From Solilutibacter silvestris (lineage in GTDB: Bacteria; Pseudomonadota; Gammaproteobacteria; Xanthomonadales; Xanthomonadaceae), in NCBI RefSeq assembly GCF_002895945.1, contig NZ_NPZB01000001.1, forward strand, positions 945,501-1,009,500: a stretch of 64,000 nt of DNA, in the 5' to 3' direction. Below, piece by piece: positions 27,413 to 38,341 of the stretch. The position numbers and the translations under genes were made by a program. A model generated the notes under the pieces. The model ran no database searches and was not told the DNA's origin. It saw only the letters and a list, made by a program, of their open reading frames with translations. Position 1 is the stretch's first letter. Each line of letters opens with the position of its first letter.

Positions 27413-28896
27413 CAGGCGGCCGATTGATCCAGCAGCCACTGGCTCAGCAGGCCGACCGGGCGGCCGGTGGCCATGCCCATCTTGCCATCGCCATTGGCGA
27501 CGCCGGCGATGTCCATGTGCACCCAGCGCTGGCCTTCGGTGAAGCGCGACAGGAAGCAGCCGGCGGTGATCGCGCCGCCCCAGCGACCGCCGATGTTGTA
27601 GACGTCGGCGAAGGCGGAATCGAGCTGGGTCTGGTATTCGTCCCACAACGGCAACTGCCAGCCGCGGTCGAACACGGTTTCGCCGGCAGCCAGCAGTTCC
27701 TGCGCCAGGTCGTCGCTGTCCTTGGTCATCACGCCGCTGGCGTACTTGCCAAGCGCGACCATGCAAGCGCCGGTGAGCGTGGCGACGTCGATCAGCGCCT
27801 GCGGTTCGAAGCGCTGCGCATAGGTCAGCGCATCGCACAGGATCAGGCGACCTTCGGCGTCGGTGTTGCCGACTTCAATCGTCTTGCCCGACATGCTGGT
27901 GATGACATCGGACGGACGATAGGCATCACCGTCGATTGCGTTCTCGACTGCCGCGGCGATCACCACCAGATTGATCGGCAATTGCATGCCGACCGCCGAC
28001 ACGAAGGCGCCGAGCACGCTGGCCGCGCCGCACATGTCGTACTTCATTTCCTCAATGCCGCCTTGCGTCTTCAGATTGACGCCGCCGGTATCGAAGGTGA
28101 TGCCCTTGCCGACCAGCACAAACGGCTTGGCATCGCCGCCGTTGGAATACTTCAGCACGGCCAGCTTGGGACGATTGGCCGAACCGCGCGCGACCGCCAG
28201 CAGCGAGCCCATCCCGAGCGCCTGCATCGCGGCATCGTCCAGCACTTCGCAGGTCACGTTGTCGAAACGCTTGGCGAACGATTGCGCCTGTTCGGCGACG
28301 TAGGCGGGATTGCACACGTTCGGCGGCAGGTTGCCGAGTTCGCGGGCGAAGGCGACGCCACCGGCGGTCGCGATGCCCTGGGCCAGTGCGCTGGCATCGC
28401 TGCCCTGGATGGCGAGGTGTTCGAGTCCGCTTTCCTCGCGCTTCTTGTTGTCCTTGCCGAGGGTGGCGACATAGCGGTAGCAGGCATGGTCGGCGGTGAT
28501 CACGGCCTGGCGGATCGCCCAGGCGGCATCGCGGCCCTGCACCGGCACTTCGCCGAGGGTGAGCAGGGCGTGTTTGATCGGGCCGGTGCGCAGGGCGCGG
28601 GCGGCATCGGCCACGGCCTTGAGGAATTGCGGGGTGGCGAACTTGTCGGCATCTCCCAACCCGATCACCAGCACGCGCGGCGCAGTGACGCCGGGGATGT
28701 CGTGGAGCAGGGCGCTGGCGCCGGTCTTGCCGGAGAGGTCGCCGCGCTCGGCCAGTGCCGACAGGCGGCCGCTGCTGGCGCGATCCACGGCCTGGCCGCT
28801 GACGCTGAGGGCCTTGTCGGCGAACAGCCCGACGATCAGGCAATCGGTCTCGGCGTGAAGGGGGTCGGAGTGGTTCAGGGCAAATTCGAGGGCCAT
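27412..28896 (-). CDS. pepA: Leucyl aminopeptidase
   Basis: PepA is a dizinc M17 aminopeptidase; in E. coli it also binds DNA at cer/carAB, which cannot be judged here. The 494-residue protein carries [17 protein letters not shown] and the signature NTDAEGRL, both giving metal ligands. ATG 28896 (MALEFAL) is chosen because an AGGA lies just upstream; ATG 28926 would add 10 residues. It heads the minus-strand pepA-holC-yqaE-valS unit and is divergent from lptF. Confidence 0.96.
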   Translation of the reverse strand: MALEFALNHSDPLHAETDCLIVGLFADKALSVSGQAVDRASSGRLSALAERGDLSGKTGASALLHDIPGVTAPRVLVIGLGDADKFATPQFLKAVADAARALRTGPIKHALLTLGEVPVQGRDAAWAIRQAVITADHACYRYVATLGKDNKKREESGLEHLAIQGSDASALAQGIATAGGVAFARELGNLPPNVCNPAYVAEQAQSFAKRFDNVTCEVLDDAAMQALGMGSLLAVARGSANRPKLAVLKYSNGGDAKPFVLVGKGITFDTGGVNLKTQGGIEEMKYDMCGAASVLGAFVSAVGMQLPINLVVIAAAVENAIDGDAYRPSDVITSMSGKTIEVGNTDAEGRLILCDALTYAQRFEPQALIDVATLTGACMVALGKYASGVMTKDSDDLAQELLAAGETVFDRGWQLPLWDEYQTQLDSAFADVYNIGGRWGGAITAGCFLSRFTEGQRWVHMDIAGVANGDGKMGMATGRPVGLLSQWLLDQSAA

Positions 28897-29008
28897 CAAC
28901 GAGATTCCTAACAGACTTACGTACAATCCCCCATCCCCCGCGGGGACGGTCCCAGGACTGCATCACGTGAACCCGTTAGTTTAGCGGTAACAGGCCCAAC
29001 TGCCCCGA
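28897..29008. promoter_or_regulatory. Divergent pepA/lptF intergenic region with candidate -10 box
   Basis: This 112-bp spacer must hold promoters for both directions. On plus, TACAAT at 28922-28927 is a good -10 hexamer but has no clear -35 partner and would give a leader of about 75 nt for lptF. An AGGA at the pepA side is its ribosome binding site. A stretch near 28970 looks weakly like a tRNA D-arm but is not a tRNA. Confidence 0.35.
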
Positions 29009-30088
29009 ATGAAGACGCTCGACAAGTACCTGGTGCGTGAATTCCTGCAGTCAGTGTTCGCCGCGCTGGTGGTGTTGCTGATGGTGATGGTTGGCGCGGC
29101 CTTCATGGACGTGCTGCGCGACATTGCCACTGGCCGCATGCCGGCGGGGATGATGTTCGCCCAGCTCGGGCTGGTGATGATCGGCTGGATGCCGCTGATC
29201 CTGCCACTGGCGCTGATGCTGGGCCTGCTGCTGGCGATGAGCCGCCTCTATCGCGATGCCGAGATGCCGGTGCTGGCCTCGGTGGGCGTGGGGCCGCGCC
29301 GTTTGCTGGGGCCGCTGCTGGCGGTGATCGCGCCGATGGTGGTGGTGATCGCGCTGTGCTCGTTGTGGCTGGCGCCGTGGTCGGATCGCTACGGCCGCGC
29401 GATGGTGAAGGAAGCCAACCGCAACATGCTGATCGCCGGGCTGGAACCGGGCAAGTTCACCCAGCTGCCGGGCAGCGATGGCGTGGTCTATGTCGGCGAC
29501 ATGACCGCCGACGGCAGCCGTTTCCGCCGGGTGTTCATCTACCGCGAAAAGAAGGGCCGGATGGACGTGACGACCTCCAGCGACGGCACGATCTGGCTGG
29601 ATGGCAGCCGTGCGCGTTATCTGCGCCTGACCGACGGCTTCGAGGTGGAAGGGCCGCTGGGCCCGGGCGCGCTCGACTACCGCCTGCTGCATTACAAGAC
29701 CAATGACGTGAAGATGCCGGATCGCGACAACGGTGACGTCGACGATCATATCCAGGGCCAGCCGACCGCGACGCTGCTCGCCGCCCCGACGCGCGAGGCC
29801 AAGGCCGAGCTGCATTGGCGCATCGCGCCGCCGCTGGTGGCGTTGGCGCTGGCGTTGCTGGCGATCCCGCTGTCGCGCAGCCCACCGCGCCAGGCGCGCT
29901 ACGGTCGCATCGTTACTGGCGTGATCGGCTACCTGGTGGCCGTGCAACTGATGCTGCTGGGCAAGCAATGGCTGGGGAACGGCAAGATTCCGATCACGCT
30001 CGGCCTGTGGTGGCTGGTGATCCCGCTGCTGGCGCTGGCCTTCTGGTTCTACTTCCGTGACGGTCGCCCGGGGAAATTGCGCCGATGA
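29009..30088 (+). CDS. lptF: LPS export permease LptF
   Basis: LptF is one of two inner-membrane permease subunits of the LptB2FG complex that extracts LPS from the inner membrane. The 359-residue protein has N-terminal membrane helices (LVREFLQSVFAALVVLLMVM), a periplasmic beta-jellyroll segment in the middle, and helices at the C terminus. It begins MKTLDKYLVREF, as typical. It overlaps lptG by 4 bp. The pepA/lptF divergence is conserved in gammaproteobacteria. Confidence 0.95.
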   Translation: MKTLDKYLVREFLQSVFAALVVLLMVMVGAAFMDVLRDIATGRMPAGMMFAQLGLVMIGWMPLILPLALMLGLLLAMSRLYRDAEMPVLASVGVGPRRLLGPLLAVIAPMVVVIALCSLWLAPWSDRYGRAMVKEANRNMLIAGLEPGKFTQLPGSDGVVYVGDMTADGSRFRRVFIYREKKGRMDVTTSSDGTIWLDGSRARYLRLTDGFEVEGPLGPGALDYRLLHYKTNDVKMPDRDNGDVDDHIQGQPTATLLAAPTREAKAELHWRIAPPLVALALALLAIPLSRSPPRQARYGRIVTGVIGYLVAVQLMLLGKQWLGNGKIPITLGLWWLVIPLLALAFWFYFRDGRPGKLRR

Positions 30089-31188
30089 TGCCGTTCCCGA
30101 AAATCCACGATCTCTACATCGGCCGCACCGTGCTGAGCTACGTGCTGGCCGCATGGCTCGTCGTCGTCGGCATGGATTTCATGATCGGTGGCGTGCTCAC
30201 CGAAATGGGCAATGTCGGCAAGGGCGCGTTCACCGCGATGGATGCGGTGATCGTCAGCCTCTACACGTTGCCGTACCGGTTGTATTTCCATTTCCCGACC
30301 GCAGCGGTGATCGGTTCGCTGCTGGCGCTCGGGCAACTGGCGGCCACGTCCGAACTGACGGTGATGCGTGCGCTTGGCCTGTCGCGCCGGCGCATCAGCC
30401 TCGCGGTCGCGATGGTGATCGGGTTGATCACGCTGGCGATGATGATCAACGTCGAGACCATCTCGCCGTGGGCGCAGGGTCGCGCCGACGCATATCGCAC
30501 CGCGCGCAAGACCAACAACACGGTGATGCTGCAGTTCAAGGGCGTGTGGGCGCGCGAAGGCGATACCTTCATCAGCGCGACCGAAGGGCAAAACCGCAGC
30601 GATGGCAAGGATCGCTGGCTGGAATTGCGCGGCATGCGCCTGTACGAATTCGAATCGAATGGACGCTTGAAGTCGATCGCCTACGTCCAGAGTGGCGAAC
30701 ACCGTCCGAATGGCTGGGTGCTGATCGGCGTCGATCGCATCAATTTCTCCGATGCCTCGGTACAGAAGAGCCATGTCGACCGGGAGCAATGGGCGTCGAC
30801 GCTGGACGACACTGCGCTGGCGAGTACGGTGAGTCGCCCGCGCTTCATGAGTACGCGCGACCTCAAGCAGGCGCTGGACTACCGCGAGCGCAACCAGCTC
30901 GACCCGGGCGAGATCGAGGAGCACTACTGGGCGCACTGGTTTTATCCGATCAACGTGCTGGCGTTGTGCCTCGCCGCGATCCCGTTCGCATTCGGCACGT
31001 TGCGCAGCGGCGGCCTCGGCAAGCGGCTGTTCCTCGGTATCGTCTTCGCGATCGGTTTCATGATGCTGCAGACACAGATGGCGCGACTGGCCGGCGCCTT
31101 CAAGCTCGATTTCCGCCTTGCCTACCTGATTCCGGTCGCGGTGATGCTGGGAATTTCCTGGCTATTGTTCCGCCGCCGGTCGAGTTGA
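30085..31188 (+). CDS. lptG: LPS export permease LptG
   Basis: The second permease subunit of LptB2FG, 367 residues. It starts MMPFPKIHDLYIGRTVLSYVLAAW and has the family layout of helices, periplasmic domain (VQSGEHRPNGWVLIGVDRINFSD) and C-terminal helices, with the conserved HWFYPINVLALCLAAIPFAFG. Its ATG overlaps the lptF stop (ATGA). An RDD-family gene converges from downstream after only 12 bp. Confidence 0.95.
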   Translation: MMPFPKIHDLYIGRTVLSYVLAAWLVVVGMDFMIGGVLTEMGNVGKGAFTAMDAVIVSLYTLPYRLYFHFPTAAVIGSLLALGQLAATSELTVMRALGLSRRRISLAVAMVIGLITLAMMINVETISPWAQGRADAYRTARKTNNTVMLQFKGVWAREGDTFISATEGQNRSDGKDRWLELRGMRLYEFESNGRLKSIAYVQSGEHRPNGWVLIGVDRINFSDASVQKSHVDREQWASTLDDTALASTVSRPRFMSTRDLKQALDYRERNQLDPGEIEEHYWAHWFYPINVLALCLAAIPFAFGTLRSGGLGKRLFLGIVFAIGFMMLQTQMARLAGAFKLDFRLAYLIPVAVMLGISWLLFRRRSS

Positions 31189-31200
31189 TTTCGGGCTCAG

Positions 31201-31662
31201 CTATTCCGCGGCGCCATCACGTTGCACATCGCGCACGAAACGCGTGCCGCTGGCGCGGTCATGCCATGTGAGCCGATCGCGATCGAACAGCGCCCACCAG
31301 AAGCCGATTCCCGCCAATCCCAGCGACACGCAACCGACTGCATAACGCAGCCACAGCGCACGCAGCGATGCCGGGCCGCCGGAAACGGCATCGACATACA
31401 CCCGCCACGGCTTCATGCCGATGGTCTGTCCGCCGCGGCGCCAACTCACGGTGGCGTACACCCCGGTGACGGCGAACATCAGCAACGTCTCCAGCCAGCC
31501 GGCCCAGGTGCCGTTTTGCACGGCTTCACCGCGATTGATCGCCAGCATCACGATGATGACCAGGAACCACAGCGCCAGCGCCGGGAACAAGTCGTAGGTC
31601 AGGCATAGCAGGCGCCAGCCGAGCAGGGCGCGAGGGCGTGGCAATGGATCGGGTGCATTCAT
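31201..31662 (-). CDS. RDD-family membrane protein
   Basis: The 153-residue protein has about four hydrophobic segments and the RDD pattern: an Arg and Asp in LLGWRLLCLTYDLFP, then WRRGGQTIGMKPWRVYV, and an Asp in LTWHDRASGTRFV. RDD proteins are poorly understood; some act in sodium/proton exchange. ATG 31662 (MNAPDPLPRPR) is the likely start. The xerD start lies 31 bp away and divergent. Confidence 0.88.
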   Translation of the reverse strand: MNAPDPLPRPRALLGWRLLCLTYDLFPALALWFLVIIVMLAINRGEAVQNGTWAGWLETLLMFAVTGVYATVSWRRGGQTIGMKPWRVYVDAVSGGPASLRALWLRYAVGCVSLGLAGIGFWWALFDRDRLTWHDRASGTRFVRDVQRDGAAE

Positions 31663-31693
31663 CGCTGCAAGGATAAAGGGTAGTCTGCGCGGC

Positions 31694-32647
31694 ATGAGTG
31701 CACGGACTCCCGCCGAACGCCGCATGGCCGCGCTGCGCCTGCCGGATGCGGCCGACGCCGACCTCGCCGCGATCGAAAGCTGCCTGGAATCCGCCTGGGC
31801 CGAACACGGCTTGGCGCGAGCGACGTTGGAGAGTTATCGGCGCGATCTCGCAGGTGCCGCGCGCTGGTGTGCGACGCAGCGCCAACGCTTGATCGACGCC
31901 GGTCGCAGCGATCTCTATGGATTGCTGGCATGGCGCAGCGAGCAGCGCTATTCGCCACGCAGCACCGCGCGTCTGCTGTCGGCGTTGCGGATGTTCTACG
32001 CCGAACGCATCCGTCGCGGCGAACGTGCGGACGATCCGGTCGCGCTGCTCGACAGTCCGCGCTTGCCGCGCAGCCTGCCCAAGGCGCTGGCGGAAGGGCA
32101 GATCGAAGCACTGCTGGCGACCCCGGACATCGCCGCAACCGAAGGTTTGCGCGATCGCGCCATGCTGGAACTGATGTACGCCTGCGGTTTGCGCGTGAGT
32201 GAACTGGTCGATCTCCCGGCCACCGCGATCAACCTGCGCCAGGGCGTGTCGCGCGTGCGCGGCAAGGGCAACAAGGAACGACTGGTGCCGCTGGGCGAGG
32301 AGGCGCAGCACTGGCTGGAGAAATACCTGCAGGAAGCGCGGCCGAAACTGGCCGGACGCCGCACCCTGGAGGCGCTGTTCCTCACCGCGAAAGGCGAGCC
32401 GCTGACACGCCAGGCGTTCTGGACATTGGTGAAACGCTACGCCGCACTGGCCGGGATCGATCCGGCGCGGGTGAGTCCGCATGCGCTGCGCCACAGCTTC
32501 GCCACCCATCTGCTCAACCACGGTGCCGATCTGCGCGCGTTGCAGATGCTGCTTGGCCACAGCGCGCTTTCGACCACCCAGATCTACACGTTGGTGGCGC
32601 GCGAACAACTGAAATCCCTGCATGCCCGCCATCATCCGCGCGGATAG
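31694..32647 (+). CDS. xerD: Site-specific tyrosine recombinase XerD
   Basis: XerD acts with XerC at dif to resolve chromosome dimers. The 317-residue protein has the SAM-like N domain and the full catalytic set: Arg167, Lys191, His263, Arg266, His289 and Tyr298. The end LKSLHARHHPRG matches the XerD C terminus that contacts XerC/FtsK. It is about 20 residues longer than E. coli XerD at the N terminus. TAGTCT at 31681-31686 ends 7 nt before the ATG, so the transcript may be leaderless. Confidence 0.94.
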   Translation: MSARTPAERRMAALRLPDAADADLAAIESCLESAWAEHGLARATLESYRRDLAGAARWCATQRQRLIDAGRSDLYGLLAWRSEQRYSPRSTARLLSALRMFYAERIRRGERADDPVALLDSPRLPRSLPKALAEGQIEALLATPDIAATEGLRDRAMLELMYACGLRVSELVDLPATAINLRQGVSRVRGKGNKERLVPLGEEAQHWLEKYLQEARPKLAGRRTLEALFLTAKGEPLTRQAFWTLVKRYAALAGIDPARVSPHALRHSFATHLLNHGADLRALQMLLGHSALSTTQIYTLVAREQLKSLHARHHPRG

Positions 32648-32720
32648 CTGTTCAGGGTGATGTGAGGGATTCCCGGCGATCCATGCGAAAATGCCGCGAT
32701 AACCGCTCTAGCAGGATCCG

Positions 32721-33527
32721 ATGAACATGCGCCTTTTGTTCGCCACCGCGATGGTGATCGCCAGTCTGACCGCCTGCGCCAAGCCCATTGCTGCGGAAAC
32801 CGCCAAGGCCGCTGCGGCGAAGCCGGCGCCGCTGCCCGTCGCCGATGCCATTGCCAAACCGGCTGCGGGCTCGCCCGAGGCGCGCGCCATTGACGCCCTG
32901 CACAAGGTGAACCCCGATCTGAAGGTCGATCATGCAGCTGCGGCACCGTTGCCGGGCTTTCGCGAGCTGATCGTCGCCGGCCAGACGCTGTATGTCTCCG
33001 ACGATGGCCGCTACGTGCTGCAGGGCAATCTCTACGATGTCGCCGCGAAGAAGGACGTGAGCCAAAGCGCGATGGCGACGCTGCGCCGCGAGGAGCTGGC
33101 CAAGGTGCCGGCGTCCCAGCGCATCGTGTTTGCGCCGGCCAAGCCGAAATACACGGTGAGCGTGTTCACCGACATCCAGTGCGGCTACTGCCAGAAACTG
33201 CATAGCCAGATCGCCCAGTACAACGCGCAGGGCATCGCCATCGAGTATCTCGCCTTCCCGCGCATGGGCCTGGCCAGCGACGATTTCAGTCAGATGGAAG
33301 CGGTGTGGTGCTCGGCTGATCGCGGCAAGGCGTTGACCGAGGCCAAGAACGGCCGTCGCATCAACGCGCCCCGCTGCACCAATCCGGTGGCGATGGAATA
33401 CAACCTCGGCCAGCGTCTCGGCCTGGCCGGCACCCCGATGATCGTCGCGCCCAATGGCATGGCGGCACCCGGCTACCTCGACCCGACCCGGCTGCGCCAG
33501 TGGCTGGATGCGATGGCCACGCAGTAA
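32721..33527 (+). CDS. dsbC: DsbC-type thiol:disulfide isomerase with lipoprotein signal
   Basis: The 268-residue protein has a DsbC/G-type dimerisation region followed by a thioredoxin fold with the active site Cys154-Gly-Tyr-Cys157 (TDIQCGYCQKLH) and the cis-Pro region GTPMIVAPNG. It would rearrange wrong disulfides in the periplasm. The signal ends in a lipobox LTAC (Cys19), so it is probably membrane anchored, unlike E. coli DsbC, and is followed by an Ala/Pro-rich linker. A CAGGA Shine-Dalgarno sequence supports ATG 32721. Confidence 0.9.
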   Translation: MNMRLLFATAMVIASLTACAKPIAAETAKAAAAKPAPLPVADAIAKPAAGSPEARAIDALHKVNPDLKVDHAAAAPLPGFRELIVAGQTLYVSDDGRYVLQGNLYDVAAKKDVSQSAMATLRREELAKVPASQRIVFAPAKPKYTVSVFTDIQCGYCQKLHSQIAQYNAQGIAIEYLAFPRMGLASDDFSQMEAVWCSADRGKALTEAKNGRRINAPRCTNPVAMEYNLGQRLGLAGTPMIVAPNGMAAPGYLDPTRLRQWLDAMATQ

Positions 33528-33551
33528 GAACGGATCCGAATGGCAGGCCTC

Positions 33552-33560
33552 CGCTACAAT
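33552..33560 (+). promoter_or_regulatory. Candidate extended -10 promoter element for purL
   Basis: CGCTACAAT ends at 33560, 30 nt before the purL ATG, in the short gap after dsbC. TACAAT (33555-33560) is one base from the -10 consensus and shares the GCTACAnT context with the scoA and glyA elements. No clear -35 box is seen. Confidence 0.5.
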
Positions 33561-33590
33561 AGGGGGCCACCTGCCACGGTTTTCCCGGAC

Positions 33591-36500
33591 ATGATCGTGC
33601 TCGAGGGCCTGCCGGCCCTGTCGCCGTTCCGTCGCGAACGGCTGGAAGCCCGCCTTCGCGCCATCGCCCCCCAACTCGGGATCACTGCAAGCTGGTTCAC
33701 CTACTGGGTGCAGCCACGGGATGGCGCCACGCCGGGCTCTGACAAGCTCGACCTCGCCAAACTGGGCCGCATCTTGCAGGCCGATGCGACACAGCGCGCG
33801 CGCGCCGAAGGTTCCGTCTCGCGCTATGTCAGTCCGCGCCTCGGCACCATCTCGCCGTGGGCGAGCAAGGCTGGCGAACTGCTGCAGGGCGCCGGCTTGC
33901 CAGTGCAGCGGGTCGAACGCGGTATCCGCCTCGATGTCAGCGGCTGGCCGGCCGATGCCGCGACGCAGGCGGCGCTGGCGAAGGTGTTGCACGATCCGAT
34001 GACGCAATCGCTGCTCGATGATGTCGATGGCGCCGCGCATCTGTTCGAGACGCATCCGCGCGCTGCGCTGGAACGCGTGCCGCTGAACGATCTCGCTATT
34101 GCCAATCGCCGCCTTGGCCTCGCCTTGGCCGATGACGAAGTCGAATACCTGCAACAGCGTTATGGCGAGTTGCAGCGTGATCCCGCCGACGTCGAACTGA
34201 TGATGTTCGCGCAGGCCAATTCCGAACACTGCCGCCACAAGATCTTCAACGCCAGCTGGACGCTGGATGGTGATGCGCAGGAACGCTCGTTGTTCGGCAT
34301 GATCAAGAACACCCACCAGCGTACGCCGCAACACACGTTGTCGGCGTACAGCGACAACGCTGCCGTGGTGGCAGGCTACCCGACGCGGCGCCTGCAACCC
34401 GATCCGGTCACGCACGATTGGGCGCTGAAGCCGGAGCAGGAGTCGGCGTTCGCGATCAAGGTCGAGACGCACAACCATCCCACCGCGATCTCGCCGTATG
34501 CGGGTGCGTCCACCGGTTCCGGTGGCGAAATCCGTGACGAAGGCGCGACCGGACGCGGCGGCAAGCCCAAGGCTGGCCTCTGCGGTTTCAGCGTATCGGC
34601 GCTGCGCATTCCCGGCATGACGCAGCCGTGGGAGCTCGATGTCAATAAGAACCAGCGCGTGTTGAATCCGCGCATGGCCAGCGCGTTCCAGATCATGCAG
34701 GAAGGACCGATCGGTGCGGCGGCGTTCAACAACGAATTCGGCCGCCCGAATCTGGCAGGTTATTTCCGCAGTTTCGAAGTGGTGCAACCCGACGGCCTGG
34801 TGCGCGCCTACGACAAGCCGATCATGCTCGCCGGTGGTCTCGGTGCGATCGATCCTGCATTGGTGGAGAAGCGGCGCCTGCAGCCGGGCGACGCGGTGAT
34901 CGTGCTTGGCGGTCCGGCGATGCTGATCGGTCTTGGCGGTGGCGCGGCAAGTTCGCTGGCGTCGGGCCAGAGCTCCGAGGAACTCGATTTCGCCTCGGTG
35001 CAGCGCGACAACCCGGAGATGGAACGTCGTGCGCAGGAAGTGATCGACGCCTGCGTGGCGCTGGCCGAACGCAACCCGATCCGCAGCATCCACGATGTCG
35101 GCGCCGGCGGTTTGTCGAACGCGATTCCCGAATTGCTGCACGATTCCAGTGTTGGTGGCGTGATCGATCTGGCTGCGGTGCCCAGTGATGACCCCACGCT
35201 GTCGCCGATGCAACTGTGGTGCAACGAATCGCAGGAACGCTACGTGCTCGGGATTGCGCCCGATCGTGTCGCCGAATTTACCGCGCTGTGCCAGCGCGAG
35301 CGCTGCCCGTTCGCGGTGGTCGGTCACGCGACCGCAGAAGAACGCTTGGTGGTGGGATATGGCGCGACGGTCGAATCGATCGCGCTGCCGAAAGATGGCG
35401 CGCCCGCCATCGATTTGCCGATGGACGTACTGTTCGGCAAGGCACCGAAAATGCATCGCGATGCCGAATCGCCGACGAGCCTGCGCTGGCCGGAGCTGAA
35501 GACCGCCGCGCTGTCCTTGCGTGATGCCGGTCTGCGCGTGCTCGCCCATCCCACGGTCGCGTCGAAATCCTTCCTCGTCACGATTGGCGATCGCAGCGTT
35601 GGTGGCCTCACCGCGCGCGACCAGATGGTCGGGCCATGGCAGTTGCCGGTGGCCGATGTCGCGATCACGCTCGCCGGTTACGACGGCCACGCCGGCGAAG
35701 CGATGGCGATCGGCGAACGCACGCCGCTGGCACTGCTCGACGCCGCCGCGAGCGCGCGCATGGCGGTCGGCGAAGCCATCACCAATCTCTGCGCCGCACC
35801 GCTCGACGCGCTTGAACGCATCAAACTCTCGGCCAACTGGATGGCCGCCGCCGGCACGCCCGGCGAAGATGCGCGCCTGTACGAAGCGGTGCAGGCGGTC
35901 GGCATGGAACTGTGTCCGGCACTGGGCTTGAGCATTCCGGTCGGCAAGGATTCGTTGTCGATGCAGGCGCAGTGGCAGGCCGATGGCGAAACGCACAAAT
36001 CTGTCTCGCCGGTGTCGCTGGTCGTCACCGCGTTCGCGCCGGTGCATGATGTGCGCCAGCAACTCACGCCGCTGCTGTCGCGCGAGGCCGATACCGAACT
36101 GTGGCTGATCGGTCTCGGTGCCGGCCAACGCCGTCTCGGTGGTTCGATCCTCGAGCAATGCTTCAATGCCTTCGGCGGCGACGTCCCCGATCTCGATGAT
36201 CCCGAATTGCTGCGCGGCTTCTTCGAGCTGATGCGCGATGCGCGCGAGGCCGGCCTGTTGCTGGCCTACCACGACCGTTCCGACGGCGGCGCCTTCGCGA
36301 CGCTGTGCGAAATGGCGTTCGCTTCGCACCTCGGACTCGATATCGTGCTCGACGGCTGGGCGCAGGCGCACGACGACGATCCGTTCGAAGTGCTGTTCAA
36401 CGAGGAGCTCGGCGCGGTGGTGCAGATCCGCAGCGAGGATCGCGCCGAATTCGCCGACCTCGTCGCCAGGCATGGCCTGATCGAATGCGCACAACGCATC

Positions 36501-37511
36501 GCCAAGCCGACCACCGCCGACGACATCCGCGTCCTCGACGATGGCAAGGTCGTCGCCGAATGGCATTGGCACGAACTGTTCGACGCCTGGTGGTCGGTCA
36601 CGCACGCCATGCAGCGCATGCGCGACAACCCGGAATCGGCTGATCAGGAACGCGAGCTTGTGCGTCGTTTCGATGCGCCGGGTCTCGCACCGAAGCTGGC
36701 GTTCGATCCCGAAGACGACATCGCTGCCGCGCTGATCGCCAGTGGCAAGCGTCCGCGCGTCGCCATCCTGCGCGAGCAGGGCGTGAACGGGCAGGTGGAG
36801 ATGGCGGCGGCATTCATGCGTGCCGGCTTCGATGCCCAGGACGTGCACATGAGCGACCTGATCGAAGGCCGCGCCACGCTCGATGATTTCGTCGGCCTCG
36901 CTGCTTGCGGTGGTTTCAGCTACGGCGACGTGCTCGGTGCCGGTCGCGGCTGGGCGACATCAATCCTCGAACGGCCGGCCTTACGCGCGATGTTCGAACG
37001 TTTCTTCGCGCGCTCCGACACCTTCACCCTTGGCGTGTGCAACGGTTGCCAGATGCTGGCGCAATTGCGCGACATCATTCCCGGCGCCGCGCATTTCCCC
37101 GAGTTGCTGCGCAACGCCAGCGAACAATACGAAGCGCGCCTGTCGCAAGTGGTGGTGCCGGAGTCGCCATCGATCCTGCTGCGCGGCATGGCCGGTTCGC
37201 GCATCCCGGTGGTGGTGGCGCACGGCGAAGGTCGCATGCAGTTCGCCAATGCCGATGCGCAGGCGAACATAGCGGTCGCCGCGCGGTATGTCGATGGCGA
37301 CGGCGAAGTCGCGATGCAGTATCCGGCGAATCCCAACGGATCGCCCGACGGCATCGCCGGCGTCTGCAGCGACGATGGTCGCGTCACCATCCTGATGCCG
37401 CATCCCGAGCGCACGCTGGCTGCCGCCAACTTCAGCTGGCATCCCGACAGTTGGGGTGATACCTCGCCGTGGGCGCGGATGTTCCGCAACGCGCGCACCT
37501 GGGTGGGATGA
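33591..37511 (+). CDS. purL: Phosphoribosylformylglycinamidine synthase
   Basis: This large single-chain PurL has 1306 residues and converts FGAR, ATP and glutamine to FGAM in purine synthesis. The FGAM synthase domains show [24 protein letters not shown] and [14 protein letters not shown]. The C-terminal glutaminase has its nucleophile Cys1150 in GVCNGCQM and the His1271/Glu1273 pair in HPERT. ATG 33591 ([13 protein letters not shown]) is the family start; an ATG at 33540 would run through the candidate promoter. It overlaps a glycosyltransferase-like gene by 4 bp. Confidence 0.97.
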   Translation: MIVLEGLPALSPFRRERLEARLRAIAPQLGITASWFTYWVQPRDGATPGSDKLDLAKLGRILQADATQRARAEGSVSRYVSPRLGTISPWASKAGELLQGAGLPVQRVERGIRLDVSGWPADAATQAALAKVLHDPMTQSLLDDVDGAAHLFETHPRAALERVPLNDLAIANRRLGLALADDEVEYLQQRYGELQRDPADVELMMFAQANSEHCRHKIFNASWTLDGDAQERSLFGMIKNTHQRTPQHTLSAYSDNAAVVAGYPTRRLQPDPVTHDWALKPEQESAFAIKVETHNHPTAISPYAGASTGSGGEIRDEGATGRGGKPKAGLCGFSVSALRIPGMTQPWELDVNKNQRVLNPRMASAFQIMQEGPIGAAAFNNEFGRPNLAGYFRSFEVVQPDGLVRAYDKPIMLAGGLGAIDPALVEKRRLQPGDAVIVLGGPAMLIGLGGGAASSLASGQSSEELDFASVQRDNPEMERRAQEVIDACVALAERNPIRSIHDVGAGGLSNAIPELLHDSSVGGVIDLAAVPSDDPTLSPMQLWCNESQERYVLGIAPDRVAEFTALCQRERCPFAVVGHATAEERLVVGYGATVESIALPKDGAPAIDLPMDVLFGKAPKMHRDAESPTSLRWPELKTAALSLRDAGLRVLAHPTVASKSFLVTIGDRSVGGLTARDQMVGPWQLPVADVAITLAGYDGHAGEAMAIGERTPLALLDAAASARMAVGEAITNLCAAPLDALERIKLSANWMAAAGTPGEDARLYEAVQAVGMELCPALGLSIPVGKDSLSMQAQWQADGETHKSVSPVSLVVTAFAPVHDVRQQLTPLLSREADTELWLIGLGAGQRRLGGSILEQCFNAFGGDVPDLDDPELLRGFFELMRDAREAGLLLAYHDRSDGGAFATLCEMAFASHLGLDIVLDGWAQAHDDDPFEVLFNEELGAVVQIRSEDRAEFADLVARHGLIECAQRIAKPTTADDIRVLDDGKVVAEWHWHELFDAWWSVTHAMQRMRDNPESADQERELVRRFDAPGLAPKLAFDPEDDIAAALIASGKRPRVAILREQGVNGQVEMAAAFMRAGFDAQDVHMSDLIEGRATLDDFVGLAACGGFSYGDVLGAGRGWATSILERPALRAMFERFFARSDTFTLGVCNGCQMLAQLRDIIPGAAHFPELLRNASEQYEARLSQVVVPESPSILLRGMAGSRIPVVVAHGEGRMQFANADAQANIAVAARYVDGDGEVAMQYPANPNGSPDGIAGVCSDDGRVTILMPHPERTLAAANFSWHPDSWGDTSPWARMFRNARTWVG

Positions 37512-38341
37512 GCAACCTGCCGATCATCCTGTTGCCCGTTGGCCCGGATGATGTGGCGCTGGATGCCTGTCTCGCCGCGCTCGATGCCGCGACACCGGCG
37601 CGCGCGCGCGTCTGGTTGATCGACGACGCCCAGGCTGGTCCGCGCAGCGCACGCGTGATCGAGCACTGGATCGCGCAGACTGCGCTGCAGCCCGATTACA
37701 CACGACGCAGCCGCTCGATCGGCGAAAGCGCGCATATCGCCGAAGCGCTCGATATCTGCGGCGATGCCGATGTCGTCGTGCTCGCCGGCGATGCCGTGCC
37801 GGTGCCGGGCTGGCTCAACCAGTTGCAAGCCTGTTTCGCCCGCGATGGCTCGATCGGCACGGCGACGCCGTGGAGCAATCTCGGCGAAATCGCCTCGTGG
37901 CCGCGCTTGGGCGATCTCAACCCCTTGCCCGACGAACCATTGCGGCTCGCCAGCGCATTGCGCGCGATGGCGCCGGTGCATCCGGAATTGCCGGCGGCGG
38001 TGAGTCATGCGGTGTTGTTGCGTGGTCGTGCGTTGCGCAAGGCCGGCGGGATCGATCACGCCAGTTACGGGTCGTGGTCCGCGGCGCTGGCCGATCTCTC
38101 GCTGCGGCTGGCCGGGTTCGGCTGGCGCAATGTCCTGTGCGAAACCGCCTTCGTCGGTCGTCTTGCCGAAGGCGAATTGCAGGATGGCGACCAGGACGCG
38201 CTCGCGGTGCGCTGGCCGGACTGGTATCCGCGGATGGCGGCGATGTTGATGAGCGATCCGCTGCATGAATTGCGCGAGCAGTTGGCGCAACGCGTGGCCA
38301 GCGCCGAACCGTTGCCGCCGCAAACGGAGTTGTTCGAATGA
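37508..38341 (+). CDS. GT2-type glycosyltransferase-like protein
   Basis: The 277-residue product starts [22 protein letters not shown], then has [33 protein letters not shown], the GT-A layout in which a family 2 enzyme binds the nucleotide sugar. The usual DxD is not obvious; [18 protein letters not shown] takes its place. No membrane helix or signal is visible. Its ATG overlaps the purL stop (ATGA), and the next GT2 gene overlaps its own stop, so purL and two glycosyltransferase-like genes are coupled. Substrate is unknown. Confidence 0.75.
   Translation: MSNLPIILLPVGPDDVALDACLAALDAATPARARVWLIDDAQAGPRSARVIEHWIAQTALQPDYTRRSRSIGESAHIAEALDICGDADVVVLAGDAVPVPGWLNQLQACFARDGSIGTATPWSNLGEIASWPRLGDLNPLPDEPLRLASALRAMAPVHPELPAAVSHAVLLRGRALRKAGGIDHASYGSWSAALADLSLRLAGFGWRNVLCETAFVGRLAEGELQDGDQDALAVRWPDWYPRMAAMLMSDPLHELREQLAQRVASAEPLPPQTELFE

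Noticed and set aside
28963-29008. tRNA-like stretch before lptF (GTTAGTTTAGCGGTAACA)
   Set aside because: It resembles a D-arm but no anticodon or T-arm (GGTTCGA) follows, and the lptF start interrupts the expected length.
32652-36848. Open frame of about 1398 codons antisense to dsbC and purL on the minus strand
   Set aside because: It lies fully opposite the well-conserved purL and has no recognisable domain. Long antisense frames are expected in high-GC genomes because codon bias removes stops on the other strand.
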